IMG/VR virus record: IMGVR_UViG_3300025322_000532
Coordinates: 1-52,689 of that record
From: a virus
Length of the DNA: 52,689 nt
Reading direction: 5' to 3' (one strand)
Shown piece by piece: positions 32,888 to 40,432 of the stretch. Positions within the stretch are counted from its first letter, which is position 1; every line of letters begins with the position of its first letter. The notes beneath the pieces are model-generated. The model ran no database searches, was not told the DNA's origin, and saw only the letters and a list, made by a program, of their open reading frames with translations. A program made the translations under genes and the position numbers.

Positions 32888-33190
32888 GTGCCTGGGAAGC
32901 ATGGAATTGGCGTTCATCGTCCAGCGGGGTCTGCGGGAGAAGTTGTGGCTTCCCAGGCCTCCGCAAACCCCCTGGACAATGAGCGCCAGTCGTTTAACGG
33001 CGGGTGCTGCGTTGCCGCCTTACCAAACGCGCATCCACATAGCGCCCTCATACGCGGGACAGCCTCGGAACCCTTCCGCATCGGCGCACAAAAGTCCAGA
33101 TGCTCAGACCGTCCGCGCCCTGAGGGGTGCTTCAGCTCAGGGTAAAGCGCGACCTGGACCGTCCTCGCCGATCTTGGCTGAGGTGGCTGA
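32888..33190 (+). ncRNA. putative structured non-coding RNA
   Basis: No credible gene covers this stretch, an outlier in a genome where genes overlap by four bases. Helices seen by eye: GCCTGGGAAGC (32890-32900) with GCTTCCCAGGC (32948-32958); an imperfect long helix GGCGTTCATCGTCCAG (from 32908) with CTGGACAATGAGCGCC (to about 32988), which crosses the first helix and so implies a pseudoknot or a switch; CGTTT-GGCGG (32991-33003) with CCGCC-AAACG (33015-33029); GTCCAG (33094-33099) with CTGGAC (33154-33159), enclosing GCGC/GCGC and CCCTGAG/CTCAGGG; and CCTC/GAGG near 33163-33183. The RNA class is not recognised. It could instead be a structured leader of the HNH gene or a replication origin. 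Confidence 0.6.
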
Positions 33191-33283
33191 AGCATGATGT
33201 GGGCCATCCACTGTAACGTCCGATGGCGCCTGAAACCCCGACCCTTGAGGCTGGGGATCATCGCGCCTGAAATCGGAAGGAAA

Positions 33284-33700
33284 GTGAATGTGACCTACGT
33301 CAAGCCAAAGAAGGCACCTTCCAATCCGATGATTCTCCCCGACGTTCCAGGAACCTCTTCGCGGTGCCGAGCAATAACAGCAAGCGGAAGACAGTGCAAG
33401 GGGTGGGTTCGTTTCGGTGGCTTCTGTCATATTCATGATCCGCAAGGAACGTATCAGAACAGCGGCAAGACGAAACGGACTTTGCCAGTCATTTACAGGG
33501 ATTACCTCCGCTCCGAACATTGGCTGACGTTTCGTAGCAAAGCACTTGAGCATTACGGTTATCGGTGTGCGAACTGTCAAGCTAAACGAGAGGACGTAAC
33601 GCTAGATGTGCATCATCTAACCTACGAAACTCTTTGGCATGAGACAGTCGATGATGTTCTGGTGGTTTGTCGGAAATGCCACATAGAGCTGACCGCTTGA
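33284..33700 (+). CDS. HNH endonuclease with N-terminal Cys/His motif
   Basis: About 138 aa from a GTG preceded by GGAAGG; an ATG 30 codons upstream would extend it into the structured block with no family support. The N-terminal part has RCRAITASGRQCKGWVRFG then FCHIHD. The C-terminal part is an HNH domain: HYGYRCANCQAKR, LDVHHLTYETLWHE, LVVCRKCHIEL. Small HNH proteins of this type are usually mobile nicking or homing enzymes, sometimes linked to packaging. Composition is slightly AT-rich. Confidence 0.82.
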   Translation: MNVTYVKPKKAPSNPMILPDVPGTSSRCRAITASGRQCKGWVRFGGFCHIHDPQGTYQNSGKTKRTLPVIYRDYLRSEHWLTFRSKALEHYGYRCANCQAKREDVTLDVHHLTYETLWHETVDDVLVVCRKCHIELTA

Positions 33701-33742
33701 GCGAAGCCTCGTGGCTCCGACAGGTGAAGATAGTCGCGCCTA

Positions 33743-34099
33743 ATGATCGACCATCAGTCAGAACGAGTATTAGGGCAAACGAACCCCGATCCGCTAAGCG
33801 AGGTCCTAGGCACAGGATATAGCAGGTTTCAATCGCCTACTGGGATTGATGGCTTGGCGAAAGAGGAAAAGGATCGGCTTGATCTACTGGCATTCAACGC
33901 GCTGGTTCCGGGCATCGGTCAGTTTCGGAGATTCATTCAGCGATGTAAACGGGAGTACGAAACGATCTGCATCTGGGAGATCTGGAATCCGATGCTTCAT
34001 GAAGTCCTGCAGCGGTATGGCTTTCGGGCCTACTCGGAAAAGGATCGTGATACAGGAGAACTGCTTGAAGGGTATCGCTATGATGCCGGGAGCAGGTGA
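33743..34099 (+). CDS. hypothetical protein
   Basis: A 118-aa protein without a clear ribosome site. Contains IGQFRRFIQRCKREYETICI and HEVLQRYGFRAYSEKDRDTG, the latter vaguely like the end of an acetyltransferase fold, which is not enough for a call. Function unknown. Confidence 0.65.
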   Translation: MIDHQSERVLGQTNPDPLSEVLGTGYSRFQSPTGIDGLAKEEKDRLDLLAFNALVPGIGQFRRFIQRCKREYETICIWEIWNPMLHEVLQRYGFRAYSEKDRDTGELLEGYRYDAGSR

Positions 34100-34124
34100 G
34101 CCAGATAGTCGGCGGGAGGATGGG

Positions 34125-34454
34125 ATGAGCGAGACAATGAGCCAAGTGGACATTTTCCGCGCCACAGCACTGAAGGCGGAGGAGGATGCCAGGGTGATGC
34201 AGGGTTTCCCCGGATCGGAATATCCAGCCCGCGTCGCTCGGATCGGCCTACGGGCCATTGATGAACTCGAATCCGAACTCGCCCGGGCCAGAGCCAACGT
34301 AGAGGTGCTGGAACGAGACGCCCGCAGGTATCAATGGCTGCGCGCGGGTAATGCTTATGCTCCCGAAGAGAACATGGTCCGTGGGGACGATGAGTTGGAC
34401 CGTTTGTGTGACGATGCTATCAGCAGCCTTGCTGGAAGAGCAACAGATGAGTGA
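34125..34454 (+). CDS. coiled-coil hypothetical protein
   Basis: About 109 aa, with GGGAGGA close upstream of the chosen ATG. The middle (AIDELESELARARANVEVLERDARRYQWLR) is a coiled coil of a kind common in small phage early proteins. The next gene has a similar segment, ALESELALLRRAVAQL, so the two may be distant paralogues. Confidence 0.7.
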   Translation: MSETMSQVDIFRATALKAEEDARVMQGFPGSEYPARVARIGLRAIDELESELARARANVEVLERDARRYQWLRAGNAYAPEENMVRGDDELDRLCDDAISSLAGRATDE

Positions 34455-34752
34455 CCTTGGCATACGACCTATGACGGTGAGCGAACGCCTTGCCATGCGC
34501 TTGGAGGGTTCGCCTGATCCAGACAAGGACGATGGTTATGCCATGTATCCCAACTGGCAGCTCCGCATGGAAATTGCTGATGCCAAAGCCCTCGAATCCG
34601 AACTCGCCCTGCTCCGAAGGGCGGTTGCGCAGTTAGGCCATGCTTGGCATGATGCGAGGAAGAAGGAGCCGCATCTAGAGATGTATTCTTTCGACTTCTA
34701 TAGCATCGATCCCGACGTATTGGATCTCATCAAGGAACCCGAACCCAAGTGA
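34447..34752 (+). CDS. hypothetical protein with coiled-coil segment
   Basis: 101 aa from an ATG overlapping the previous stop by eight bases. MTVSERLAMRLEGSPDPDKD is followed by a short coiled coil and an acidic tail. No family recognised. Confidence 0.65.
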   Translation: MSDLGIRPMTVSERLAMRLEGSPDPDKDDGYAMYPNWQLRMEIADAKALESELALLRRAVAQLGHAWHDARKKEPHLEMYSFDFYSIDPDVLDLIKEPEPK

Positions 34753-34991
34753 CCCAGCCCATCTCCGAGAGGCCTTCCCCGATTCAAACCCAGAAGTGCA
34801 AAGCCTGTGCCGCGCCGATCTTCTTTGTCAAGACTGCCGCGACCGGGAAATTCATGCCGCTCGACGCGCGCCCCGAGCGCCGCATCTGGCTCGACAAAGC
34901 CGGCAAGGCGCATTCGGTGTCTGTGTTCGTTCCGCATCACAGCACTTGTTCCGATGCAGATCAGTTCCGAAAGAAGGCAACCGCCCAATGA
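34749..34991 (+). CDS. small zinc-ribbon-like phage protein
   Basis: 80 aa, overlapping by ATGA on both sides. CKACAAPIFFVKTAATGKFMPLDARP with a later HHSTC could form a Cys/His metal site. The TGK-MPLDA pattern is recurrent in small phage proteins of unknown function. Confidence 0.75.
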   Translation: MTQPISERPSPIQTQKCKACAAPIFFVKTAATGKFMPLDARPERRIWLDKAGKAHSVSVFVPHHSTCSDADQFRKKATAQ

Positions 34992-35449
34992 CCCGCTACG
35001 CCGCCCAGACCACCGTCTCTGAGGACCGATCCCGGTCCGAGATTGAGCGGATCCTCAAGCGCTACGGCGCCACAGGCTTCATGTACGGCTGGACCGGAAG
35101 CGATGCTCTTCTTGGTTTTGTGGCCCATACCCGACAGATCAAGATCGTGCTCGCGCTCCCAAGCCTGGAAGATGTCAGCAAGACTCCGAGTGGACGCAAG
35201 CGTTACTCTGCCGCGGCTCGACTTCGAGCGCATGGATTCGCCACCCGGCAGAAATGGCGAGCGCTGGCCCTGGTCATCAAGGCCAAGCTGGAAGCGATCG
35301 AGAGCGGGATCAGCACCTTTGATGAGGAGTTCTTAGCCTGGACGCTACTCCCAACTGGACAGACCGTGGGCCAGACATTCATCCCTCAGATTGACGACGC
35401 ATACAAGACTGGGAGGATGCCTCCCCTCCTGACAGGCGGCCATGACTGA
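34988..35449 (+). CDS. conserved phage protein of unknown function
   Basis: 153 aa from an ATG overlapping the previous stop (ATGA). YAAQTTVSEDRSRSEIERIL, RQKWRALALVIKAKLEAIES and FDEEFLAWTLLPTGQTVGQ match a hypothetical family seen in many phages, usually in early or replication regions. No enzymatic motif is evident. Confidence 0.8.
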   Translation: MTRYAAQTTVSEDRSRSEIERILKRYGATGFMYGWTGSDALLGFVAHTRQIKIVLALPSLEDVSKTPSGRKRYSAAARLRAHGFATRQKWRALALVIKAKLEAIESGISTFDEEFLAWTLLPTGQTVGQTFIPQIDDAYKTGRMPPLLTGGHD

Positions 35450-35702
35450 GAACGCTGGCACAAAGAAGTGGCGAGCGATGAGCATCCGCACCCAGCCGCG
35501 CCAGTTCGCGTACACCTACACCGGCCCCGTCCAGCCGCATGTGGCCGAGTGGATTCGGGTGAACGCCGAGTACGTCGCGGCAGGCGCCGGCAAGGATCGG
35601 GATCGGCCGCTGTGCATGGGAGGGTTGATCGACGGCAAGCTGTGCCGGCATCTGGCGAGGCTGGGCCGGACGAACTGCAGCAGAAAGCATGACGAAAGAT
35701 GA
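35442..35702 (+). CDS. hypothetical small protein
   Basis: 86 aa, overlapping the gene before it by eight bases and the gene after it by four. The C-terminal LCMGGLIDGKLCRHLARLGRT then NCSRKHDE contains three Cys and two His that could bind metal. Unrecognised. Confidence 0.65.
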   Translation: MTENAGTKKWRAMSIRTQPRQFAYTYTGPVQPHVAEWIRVNAEYVAAGAGKDRDRPLCMGGLIDGKLCRHLARLGRTNCSRKHDER

Positions 35703-35830
35703 TGGGCGGCGAGGGGTTCGTGGCACGCGGTAACGATCAGGCGGACGCTCAGATGCGTGCAATCGAAAGCTACCCTGATGGCCCTCGGCCCGCCCAACTG
35801 ACGCAACACCGGGCACAGGAGGCCCAATAG
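35699..35830 (+). CDS. 43-aa micro-gene
   Basis: The ATG overlaps the previous stop (ATGA) and the TAG ends one base before the next ATG, filling the gap exactly. The peptide (MMGGEGFVARGNDQADAQ...) is polar with no motif. A GGAGG inside its 3' end serves the next gene. Reality is inferred from the packing. Confidence 0.5.
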   Translation: MMGGEGFVARGNDQADAQMRAIESYPDGPRPAQLTQHRAQEAQ

Positions 35831-35831
35831 G

Positions 35832-36185
35832 ATGAGCGAGAACAGTGAGGTACAAGAGGAAACTTGGGAGGGCAACTATCGGACACTCTCTCGTCTCTTA
35901 GACGAGAAGAACGAGCGGCTCACCGCCCTCGAACACAAGTTGGATGTAACAGAACAGGAAGCTATCGCGTTTCGGGATCTACTGCAGGAGGCCAGAGCCA
36001 AGCTGGAGGCGGTCGAACAAGAGTACATGGAACTGTTGTATTCGGTCGTGACAAAGCACGAGGGTGAGACACGACACCAGACGGCGCTTCGTTACATCCG
36101 TGAGCGTGAGCATCACACAACTGAAGCGGTTGCCGCCCAAGAGGAGCCGAGCGGCCCCGGCCCGGCCTACGTCGATCAGGAATGA
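35832..36185 (+). CDS. coiled-coil protein
   Basis: 117 aa, nearly all heptad-like (RLLDEKNERLTALEHKLDV, LQEARAKLEAVEQEYMELLY), with an acidic/proline C-terminus. Preceded by GGAGG. Probably an oligomeric early protein or adaptor; function unknown. Confidence 0.72.
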   Translation: MSENSEVQEETWEGNYRTLSRLLDEKNERLTALEHKLDVTEQEAIAFRDLLQEARAKLEAVEQEYMELLYSVVTKHEGETRHQTALRYIREREHHTTEAVAAQEEPSGPGPAYVDQE

Positions 36186-36259
36186 CCCCCCTCATCCTGC
36201 TGGTGATGTGGCTGACTGGGCGTTTGCCCCTATGTGCTGGACCGGAGGAGGAAGCATGA
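36182..36259 (+). CDS. 25-aa hydrophobic micro-gene
   Basis: The ORF is joined by ATGA overlaps to both the upstream and downstream genes. The peptide MTPLILLVMWLTGRLPLCAG plus an acidic tail could span a membrane once. GGAGGAGG within its last codons is the ribosome site of the next gene. It could be a translational coupler, a leader or a membrane peptide. Confidence 0.5.
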   Translation: MTPLILLVMWLTGRLPLCAGPEEEA

Positions 36260-36624
36260 CCACAAGCTACTATCGTTTGAAAAGCCCGATCACGCATCTC
36301 AAAGTTGAGGAAACACCAACGCATGTCCGCGTGAGCATCTTTGTCAATCACGCCCACGCGGGTGTGCTTACAGTCAGGCAGGAAGAAAAGAAAGATCTCT
36401 ACCGTCTTTTCGAGCTGTACGAAGAGGATGATCAATGTCCGTTACGAAGCTGGTGGGGAGGCGCCGATCAGGGTTCCATTATTCAAGTCAATGATCCTAC
36501 ACTGCCCGACGAGACAGTTGTGTTCTCGGAATATGGCGAGCTACTGACGGTCGGTCAAGTGAAAGCCCGTCACGGCGCAAAACGCGCAGATGGATACCCC
36601 ACTGAGCTATTTGGCTATAAGTAA
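36256..36624 (+). CDS. hypothetical protein
   Basis: 122 aa with GGAGGAGG before the ATG. Beta strands (THVRVSIFVNHAHAGVLTV) and an acidic loop (LFELYEEDDQCPLRSWWGG). No family recognised. Confidence 0.7.
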   Translation: MTTSYYRLKSPITHLKVEETPTHVRVSIFVNHAHAGVLTVRQEEKKDLYRLFELYEEDDQCPLRSWWGGADQGSIIQVNDPTLPDETVVFSEYGELLTVGQVKARHGAKRADGYPTELFGYK

Positions 36625-36687
36625 CTTGCTGGACCTATTGATGGCTGATCAGACAATTTCTTGGGTTCACTGCGAAGGCCACAGCCT

Positions 36688-38058
36688 ATGAACCCTTCCG
36701 CGCTGATCGCCCAGGCTGATTGCTTCCGCATCCCACTTCCCGACAAGAGCGTGCACTGCTGCGTGACGAGTCCTCCCTATTGGGGCCTCCGCAAGTATTC
36801 TGGCAATCAAGGCGATGAGCCGCTGGGCCTGGAGCCGACCCCTGAGCGCCACATCGAGCGCACCGTGCAGTGGGCGCGGGAGGTCTATCGAGTGCTGCGG
36901 GACGATGGCGTATTTTTCTGCAATTACGGCGATTGTTACGCCGGCAGCGGGGGCGAAAATAACAACGGCGGCTTGGGCTCCACTCTGACCGGGACAGCAC
37001 GTCCCATCACGGACGATGGTTCCCGAAGCGGATTATGGCGGCGCAACCCTAGGCAAGAGTGCATCGCCCAAGGCAACCTCATGCTCATGCCCCACCGTGT
37101 CGCCCTCGCCCTACAAGCCGATGGCTGGATCGTGCGCCAGGACCTCGTGTGGAGCAAACCCAACCCGATGCCGGAGAGTGTGGCAGGTTGGCGGTGGCAG
37201 AAATCTGCTCAGCTCGATCCTACTATTTACTGGGGCATCCCGACGAATGTCCCCGCCGATCTTCCAGACGGTGGTTCAGTCCAACACCTCCGCCGAGGCT
37301 CGTTCAGGCACACTCGCAGCCACGAGTATGTTTTTATGCTGACCAAGCAGATGCAGTATTTTGCGGACGGTGAGGCTGTCAAAGAGAGGCTTGCGCTACC
37401 CGATGCCGCCGACAGTTCTCGCACGTTCGGTGGTAGCTCCAAGCACGGAGCCAATCTACAGCACGGAAAACGAACTACCGGGCGCGCCTACGACGTAGCT
37501 CCCACTGGCCGCAACCCCCGCTCCGTCCTCCACATCCCGACCGCGCCTTATCGCGGGGCGCACTACGCCACCTTTCCGCCTGCTCTGATTGCGCCCCTGA
37601 TCCTCGCTACCTGCCCCCGCTGGTGCTGCCCGGTGTGCGGGCAGGGATGGGCGCCGGTGGTTGAGAACCATTGGAAAGATGACGGTCGCAAACATGATGA
37701 TGGATATGCTATCGCAAAGCGGATGGGCTATCTCAGGCTGGAGTGCGATGACAACGATGGTTTCGCCACCAGGGTCCCGCCCGGTACAGTAAACGCGGAT
37801 ATTACTGTTCTCGGCCACCGCCCCACCTGCAACCATTCGCATACGCAGGCCGAGGCCGTGCCTGGCATCGTCTGCGACCCATTTGTGGGGTCGGGAACGA
37901 CGGTCATGGTGGCGAAGCAGCTCCTGCGGCGGGGCATCGGCTTTGATCTCAGCCTAGAATATCTTGACCAGCAGGCTTCGCTAAGGACGGGCGCAAGTTC
38001 CCGGAGCGGTCAGCTCGACAATCTGCCATTATTCGCCCGCGATGAAACCGAACCCTAA
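36688..38058 (+). CDS. orphan DNA amino-methyltransferase (TSPPYW class)
   Basis: About 456 aa. It carries catalytic CVTSPPYWGLRKYSGNQGD near the N-terminus and the SAM motif VCDPFVGSGTTVMVA near the C-terminus, the beta-class order. TSPPYW is frequent in N4-cytosine and some N6-adenine enzymes. A Cys-rich loop (CPRWCCPVCGQGW) may bind zinc. No restriction endonuclease is adjacent, so it likely protects phage DNA. It is the second DNA methyltransferase of the genome, expressed early, unlike the ParB fusion on the other strand. Confidence 0.9.
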   Translation: MNPSALIAQADCFRIPLPDKSVHCCVTSPPYWGLRKYSGNQGDEPLGLEPTPERHIERTVQWAREVYRVLRDDGVFFCNYGDCYAGSGGENNNGGLGSTLTGTARPITDDGSRSGLWRRNPRQECIAQGNLMLMPHRVALALQADGWIVRQDLVWSKPNPMPESVAGWRWQKSAQLDPTIYWGIPTNVPADLPDGGSVQHLRRGSFRHTRSHEYVFMLTKQMQYFADGEAVKERLALPDAADSSRTFGGSSKHGANLQHGKRTTGRAYDVAPTGRNPRSVLHIPTAPYRGAHYATFPPALIAPLILATCPRWCCPVCGQGWAPVVENHWKDDGRKHDDGYAIAKRMGYLRLECDDNDGFATRVPPGTVNADITVLGHRPTCNHSHTQAEAVPGIVCDPFVGSGTTVMVAKQLLRRGIGFDLSLEYLDQQASLRTGASSRSGQLDNLPLFARDETEP

Positions 38059-38761
38059 GCCCACGCCCGCCCAAGCCGCGGTGCTCATGGAACTCGCGCG
38101 GGGAAGCGAGGTCTATTTCCAGCGCAGCGAATGGCGGACGATCGGGCCCAGATGGGTAAACGGCCGCGCCAAGTCTCGAGCCGGCACCATCCGGGCAGCC
38201 ACCTGGCGGGCGCTGATCGGTCTGGACTATGTGCAGCTCCAAGACCCGACCGGCTCCAAGTGGACGCTCACCGAAGCCGGGCTGCAGGCCGCGGGCGGAA
38301 TCAATCCCGAGGATCTGATCCGAGAACCGAAAGGGATGACCTCCCATGACGTGCTCAAATCTCTGCGGAAGCTATGGCCTTCGATGCCGATGAGTATTGA
38401 GGTGGCGGTCGGACCCACCGGAAACCCCTCCTATGCCGATGCCGTCTTCCTCATGGGCAGCGAGGGGATGACAGCCGTAGAAGTGAAAGTAAACCGCGGC
38501 GATTGGCTGGCCGAGCTCAAGGATCCGATGAAGCGGGCACCCATTGTCGCGATCTCGGCCCGGTTCTACTTTGCCACCCCAGCCGGAATGACGCTGCCCT
38601 CGGAACTTCCGGAAGGTTGCGGGCTGATCGAAGTTGAGCCGCGCACTCTCAAGGCTTCAGTCACGACCGGCGCAGCCCTGCGCTATCCATCGAAACCGGA
38701 TTGGCTATTAATGATGCGGATAGGGAGCGGGATGGAGCGAGCGGCGAGCCTTGGTTTATAG
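38042..38761 (+). CDS. winged helix fused to MmcB-like PD-(D/E)XK nuclease
   Basis: 239 aa. Residues 1-85 look like a wHTH (AQAAVLMELARGSEVYF, WTLTEAGLQAAGG). Residues about 105-230 match MmcB-like repair nucleases: SYADAVFLMGSEGMTAVEVKV (D ... E-x-K), RGDWLAELKDPMK, FYFATPAG, ELPEGCGLIEVE. It overlaps the methyltransferase by 17 bases, so modification and nuclease are coupled. It may act in repair, recombination or attack on host DNA. Confidence 0.78.
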   Translation: MKPNPKPTPAQAAVLMELARGSEVYFQRSEWRTIGPRWVNGRAKSRAGTIRAATWRALIGLDYVQLQDPTGSKWTLTEAGLQAAGGINPEDLIREPKGMTSHDVLKSLRKLWPSMPMSIEVAVGPTGNPSYADAVFLMGSEGMTAVEVKVNRGDWLAELKDPMKRAPIVAISARFYFATPAGMTLPSELPEGCGLIEVEPRTLKASVTTGAALRYPSKPDWLLMMRIGSGMERAASLGL

Positions 38762-38781
38762 CAACATCTATCTCGAACACA

Positions 38782-38885
38782 TGGCCGGATATGGCGTGGC
38801 AAGGTAGGGCATAATGGGGCCTGGCAAGGCGAGATCCGGCGAGGCCAGGCATGGCTGGGCGCGGCGAGGCGAGGCTTGGCAAGGC
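38782..38885. repeat. GGC-periodic non-coding tract
   Basis: A run dominated by GGC, CGAGGC, ATGGC and CAAGGC words; TGGCAAGG occurs at 38797, 38822 and 38877. The tract lies between the nuclease stop and a promoter. It has strand-biased purine content and no open frame worth calling. Confidence 0.8.
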
Positions 38886-38896
38886 ATTTTTAATTC

Positions 38897-38924
38897 TTGC
38901 GCCCCAATCCGTACCGTTTATAAT
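38897..38924 (+). promoter_or_regulatory. promoter with consensus -10
   Basis: TATAAT at 38919-38924 preceded at 16 nt by TTGCGC, a weak -35. It lies in the gap in front of the HTH gene and would give a short leader. Confidence 0.6.
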
Positions 38925-38953
38925 GGAGCTAATTGGGCAGTTTTAGCCTGGTC

Positions 38954-39211
38954 ATGCCAAAACGGGCAGTACGAGACCTTTCCGCTCTGATCGAACACCT
39001 GGAGAACGAGCGGCTCGAAAAGAGCTGGACCGCGCTGGCGAAGGAATACGGCCTCTATCCGGCGATCTTGTGGCGCATCGTGAACGAGAGTTATGAACCC
39101 AGACGGGCCGACATCCGCAAGAAACTCGGGCTTCCCCAAGTCATTCGGGTTCCGATACAACGAGGAAAGAACGGTCGCTTCGAACCCATTGAGCAGAGTG
39201 AGCAAACATGA
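38954..39211 (+). CDS. small HTH-like protein
   Basis: 85 aa from the ATG; a TTG 7 codons upstream is an alternative, and neither has a clear ribosome site. TALAKEYGLYPAILWRIVNE resembles a Cro/HTH helix pair in a basic protein (RADIRKKLGLP). It is first after a promoter, so it may regulate the last early operon. Its stop overlaps the next gene. Confidence 0.65.
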   Translation: MPKRAVRDLSALIEHLENERLEKSWTALAKEYGLYPAILWRIVNESYEPRRADIRKKLGLPQVIRVPIQRGKNGRFEPIEQSEQT

Positions 39212-39516
39212 CCCGCAATCAGAAACTCGGAGTAGGGCTTGGCGTGATCGCGACCGGAGCGCTGATCGGCTCCGTGGTCTTTGCCCAACCCAACCTGCCG
39301 CTGACGTTGATCTGGACGACTGATTGCCCTGGACTGAGCCTAGCTCTAGCCGAGGTTCATGTCAGTGCGGACATCGTTCAGTGTTGGCTCATCGACATGA
39401 CGGCGACGCCGACGAATACGCCCAGGCCACGGCCCACCTTTACACCCAGACCTACTCTGACGCCTCGCGCTCCGCCGACATTGACCCCGCGACCCTCGCC
39501 CGGTCCTCCTGATTAA
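39208..39516 (+). CDS. exported protein with Thr-Pro-rich tail
   Basis: 102 aa: an N-terminal hydrophobic segment (LGVGLGVIATGALIGSVVF-AQ) like a signal peptide, a short two-Cys domain (TTDCPGLSLALAEVHVSADIVQCW) and a disordered tail of TPT/RPT/TPR repeats. The TATPTNTP style is characteristic of Chloroflexota surface proteins. It probably sits at the cell surface; possible superinfection factor, not proven. Confidence 0.7.
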   Translation: MTRNQKLGVGLGVIATGALIGSVVFAQPNLPLTLIWTTDCPGLSLALAEVHVSADIVQCWLIDMTATPTNTPRPRPTFTPRPTLTPRAPPTLTPRPSPGPPD

Positions 39517-39531
39517 TTGGAAAGGATCAAC

Positions 39532-39750
39532 ATGACCGACTTCATAGAAGTTCAGCCAGCGACCGAAAAGGGTAATACTGAACCGCGGATCCTTCTGAAT
39601 ACCGCCACCATCGTTTCTGTACGGCCTAAGACGGGTACGGGTGGCTACGGCCATTCGGTCATCATCGCAATTGACGAAAGCCCGATGCCCGTCTGGGAGC
39701 CGTATGAACATTTGGCCTCACAGCTCCTGAAAGGAAGAGATGATGACTGA
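39532..39750 (+). CDS. hypothetical small protein
   Basis: 72 aa, with GGAAAGGA before the ATG. Beta strands (RILLNTATIVSVRPKTG, HSVIIAIDESPMPVWE) suggest a small barrel. Overlaps the protease start. Unrecognised. Confidence 0.65.
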   Translation: MTDFIEVQPATEKGNTEPRILLNTATIVSVRPKTGTGGYGHSVIIAIDESPMPVWEPYEHLASQLLKGRDDD

Positions 39751-40432
39751 CCAGACGAAATTCGGCCTCGGCCGCCGCCATGCCCCCGACCCGCGGGATA
39801 ACGCGTTCATGATCCGGGAGATCGCGGCCCCGGTGAAGGCCGCGGTCCCGGTCCGCAAGACCCGTTACTGGAACGCGTCGGGCTGGTGGGGGGATCAGGA
39901 CGGCACCAATCAATGTGTCGGCTATGCCTGGAACCACTACATCGAAGACGGGCCCATCACGCACAAGCCGAAGGGCGCGAAGACCCCGCCGCTCTATGAC
40001 CCGGCCTATCTGTACGCGCAGGCCCAGCTCGTGGACGAATGGGAGGGCGAGGCCTATGAAGGGACTTCCGTCCGGGCCGGTGCCAAGGTGCTCAAGACCC
40101 TCGGCCTGATCTCCGAGTACCGCTGGACCTGGGACGTGAACGACGTGATCGACGCCCTGCTCTATATCGGGCCGGTCGTGGTCGGGACCAATTGGTATCG
40201 CAGCATGTTCGAGCCCGATGAGAATGGCGTGCTCGGGATTGCGGGTCTGATCGACGGCGGCCACGCCTATGTGCTCAACGGGATCAGCCAGCCTAAGAAC
40301 CTGATCCGGATCAAGAACTCGTGGAGCCGGGGCTGGGGAAAGAATGGCTTCGCCTACATCATGCCCCATGATCTACAGCGATTGCTCAATGAGCAAGGTG
40401 AGTGTTGCCTTGCGACGGAGGTAGCGACATGA
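39740..40432 (+). CDS. papain-like (C1) cysteine protease
   Basis: 230 aa with the C1 order: GDQDGTNQCVGYAW (oxyanion Gln and catalytic Cys), DGGHAYVLNG (catalytic His) and IKNSWSRGWGKNGFAYI (catalytic Asn). There is no signal peptide or obvious pro-region. It is expressed with early genes, so it may process host or phage proteins inside the cell. C1 proteases occur occasionally in phages of diverse hosts. Confidence 0.88.
   Translation: MMTDQTKFGLGRRHAPDPRDNAFMIREIAAPVKAAVPVRKTRYWNASGWWGDQDGTNQCVGYAWNHYIEDGPITHKPKGAKTPPLYDPAYLYAQAQLVDEWEGEAYEGTSVRAGAKVLKTLGLISEYRWTWDVNDVIDALLYIGPVVVGTNWYRSMFEPDENGVLGIAGLIDGGHAYVLNGISQPKNLIRIKNSWSRGWGKNGFAYIMPHDLQRLLNEQGECCLATEVAT

Noticed and set aside
32882-33261. 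Several open frames of 87-115 codons on both strands in the non-coding block
   Set aside because: They lack ribosome sites and family features, have biased compositions and overlap one another. The helices explain the sequence better.
32830-33700. HEARO/IsrB-type RNA plus nuclease system
   Set aside because: The HNH protein is small and lacks a RuvC-like region, so an IsrB/OMEGA assignment is unsupported; only an RNA model search could revive it.
33284-33742. Group I intron with the HNH gene as its homing enzyme
   Set aside because: A TAGTC-like segment occurs at 33731, but I could not find the matching GACTA-type P7 partner upstream, nor a split gene around it.
39208-39516. Lysis spanin reading of the exported Thr-Pro protein
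   Set aside because: It is on the early strand, lacks a lipobox, and the host appears monoderm, where spanins are not expected.
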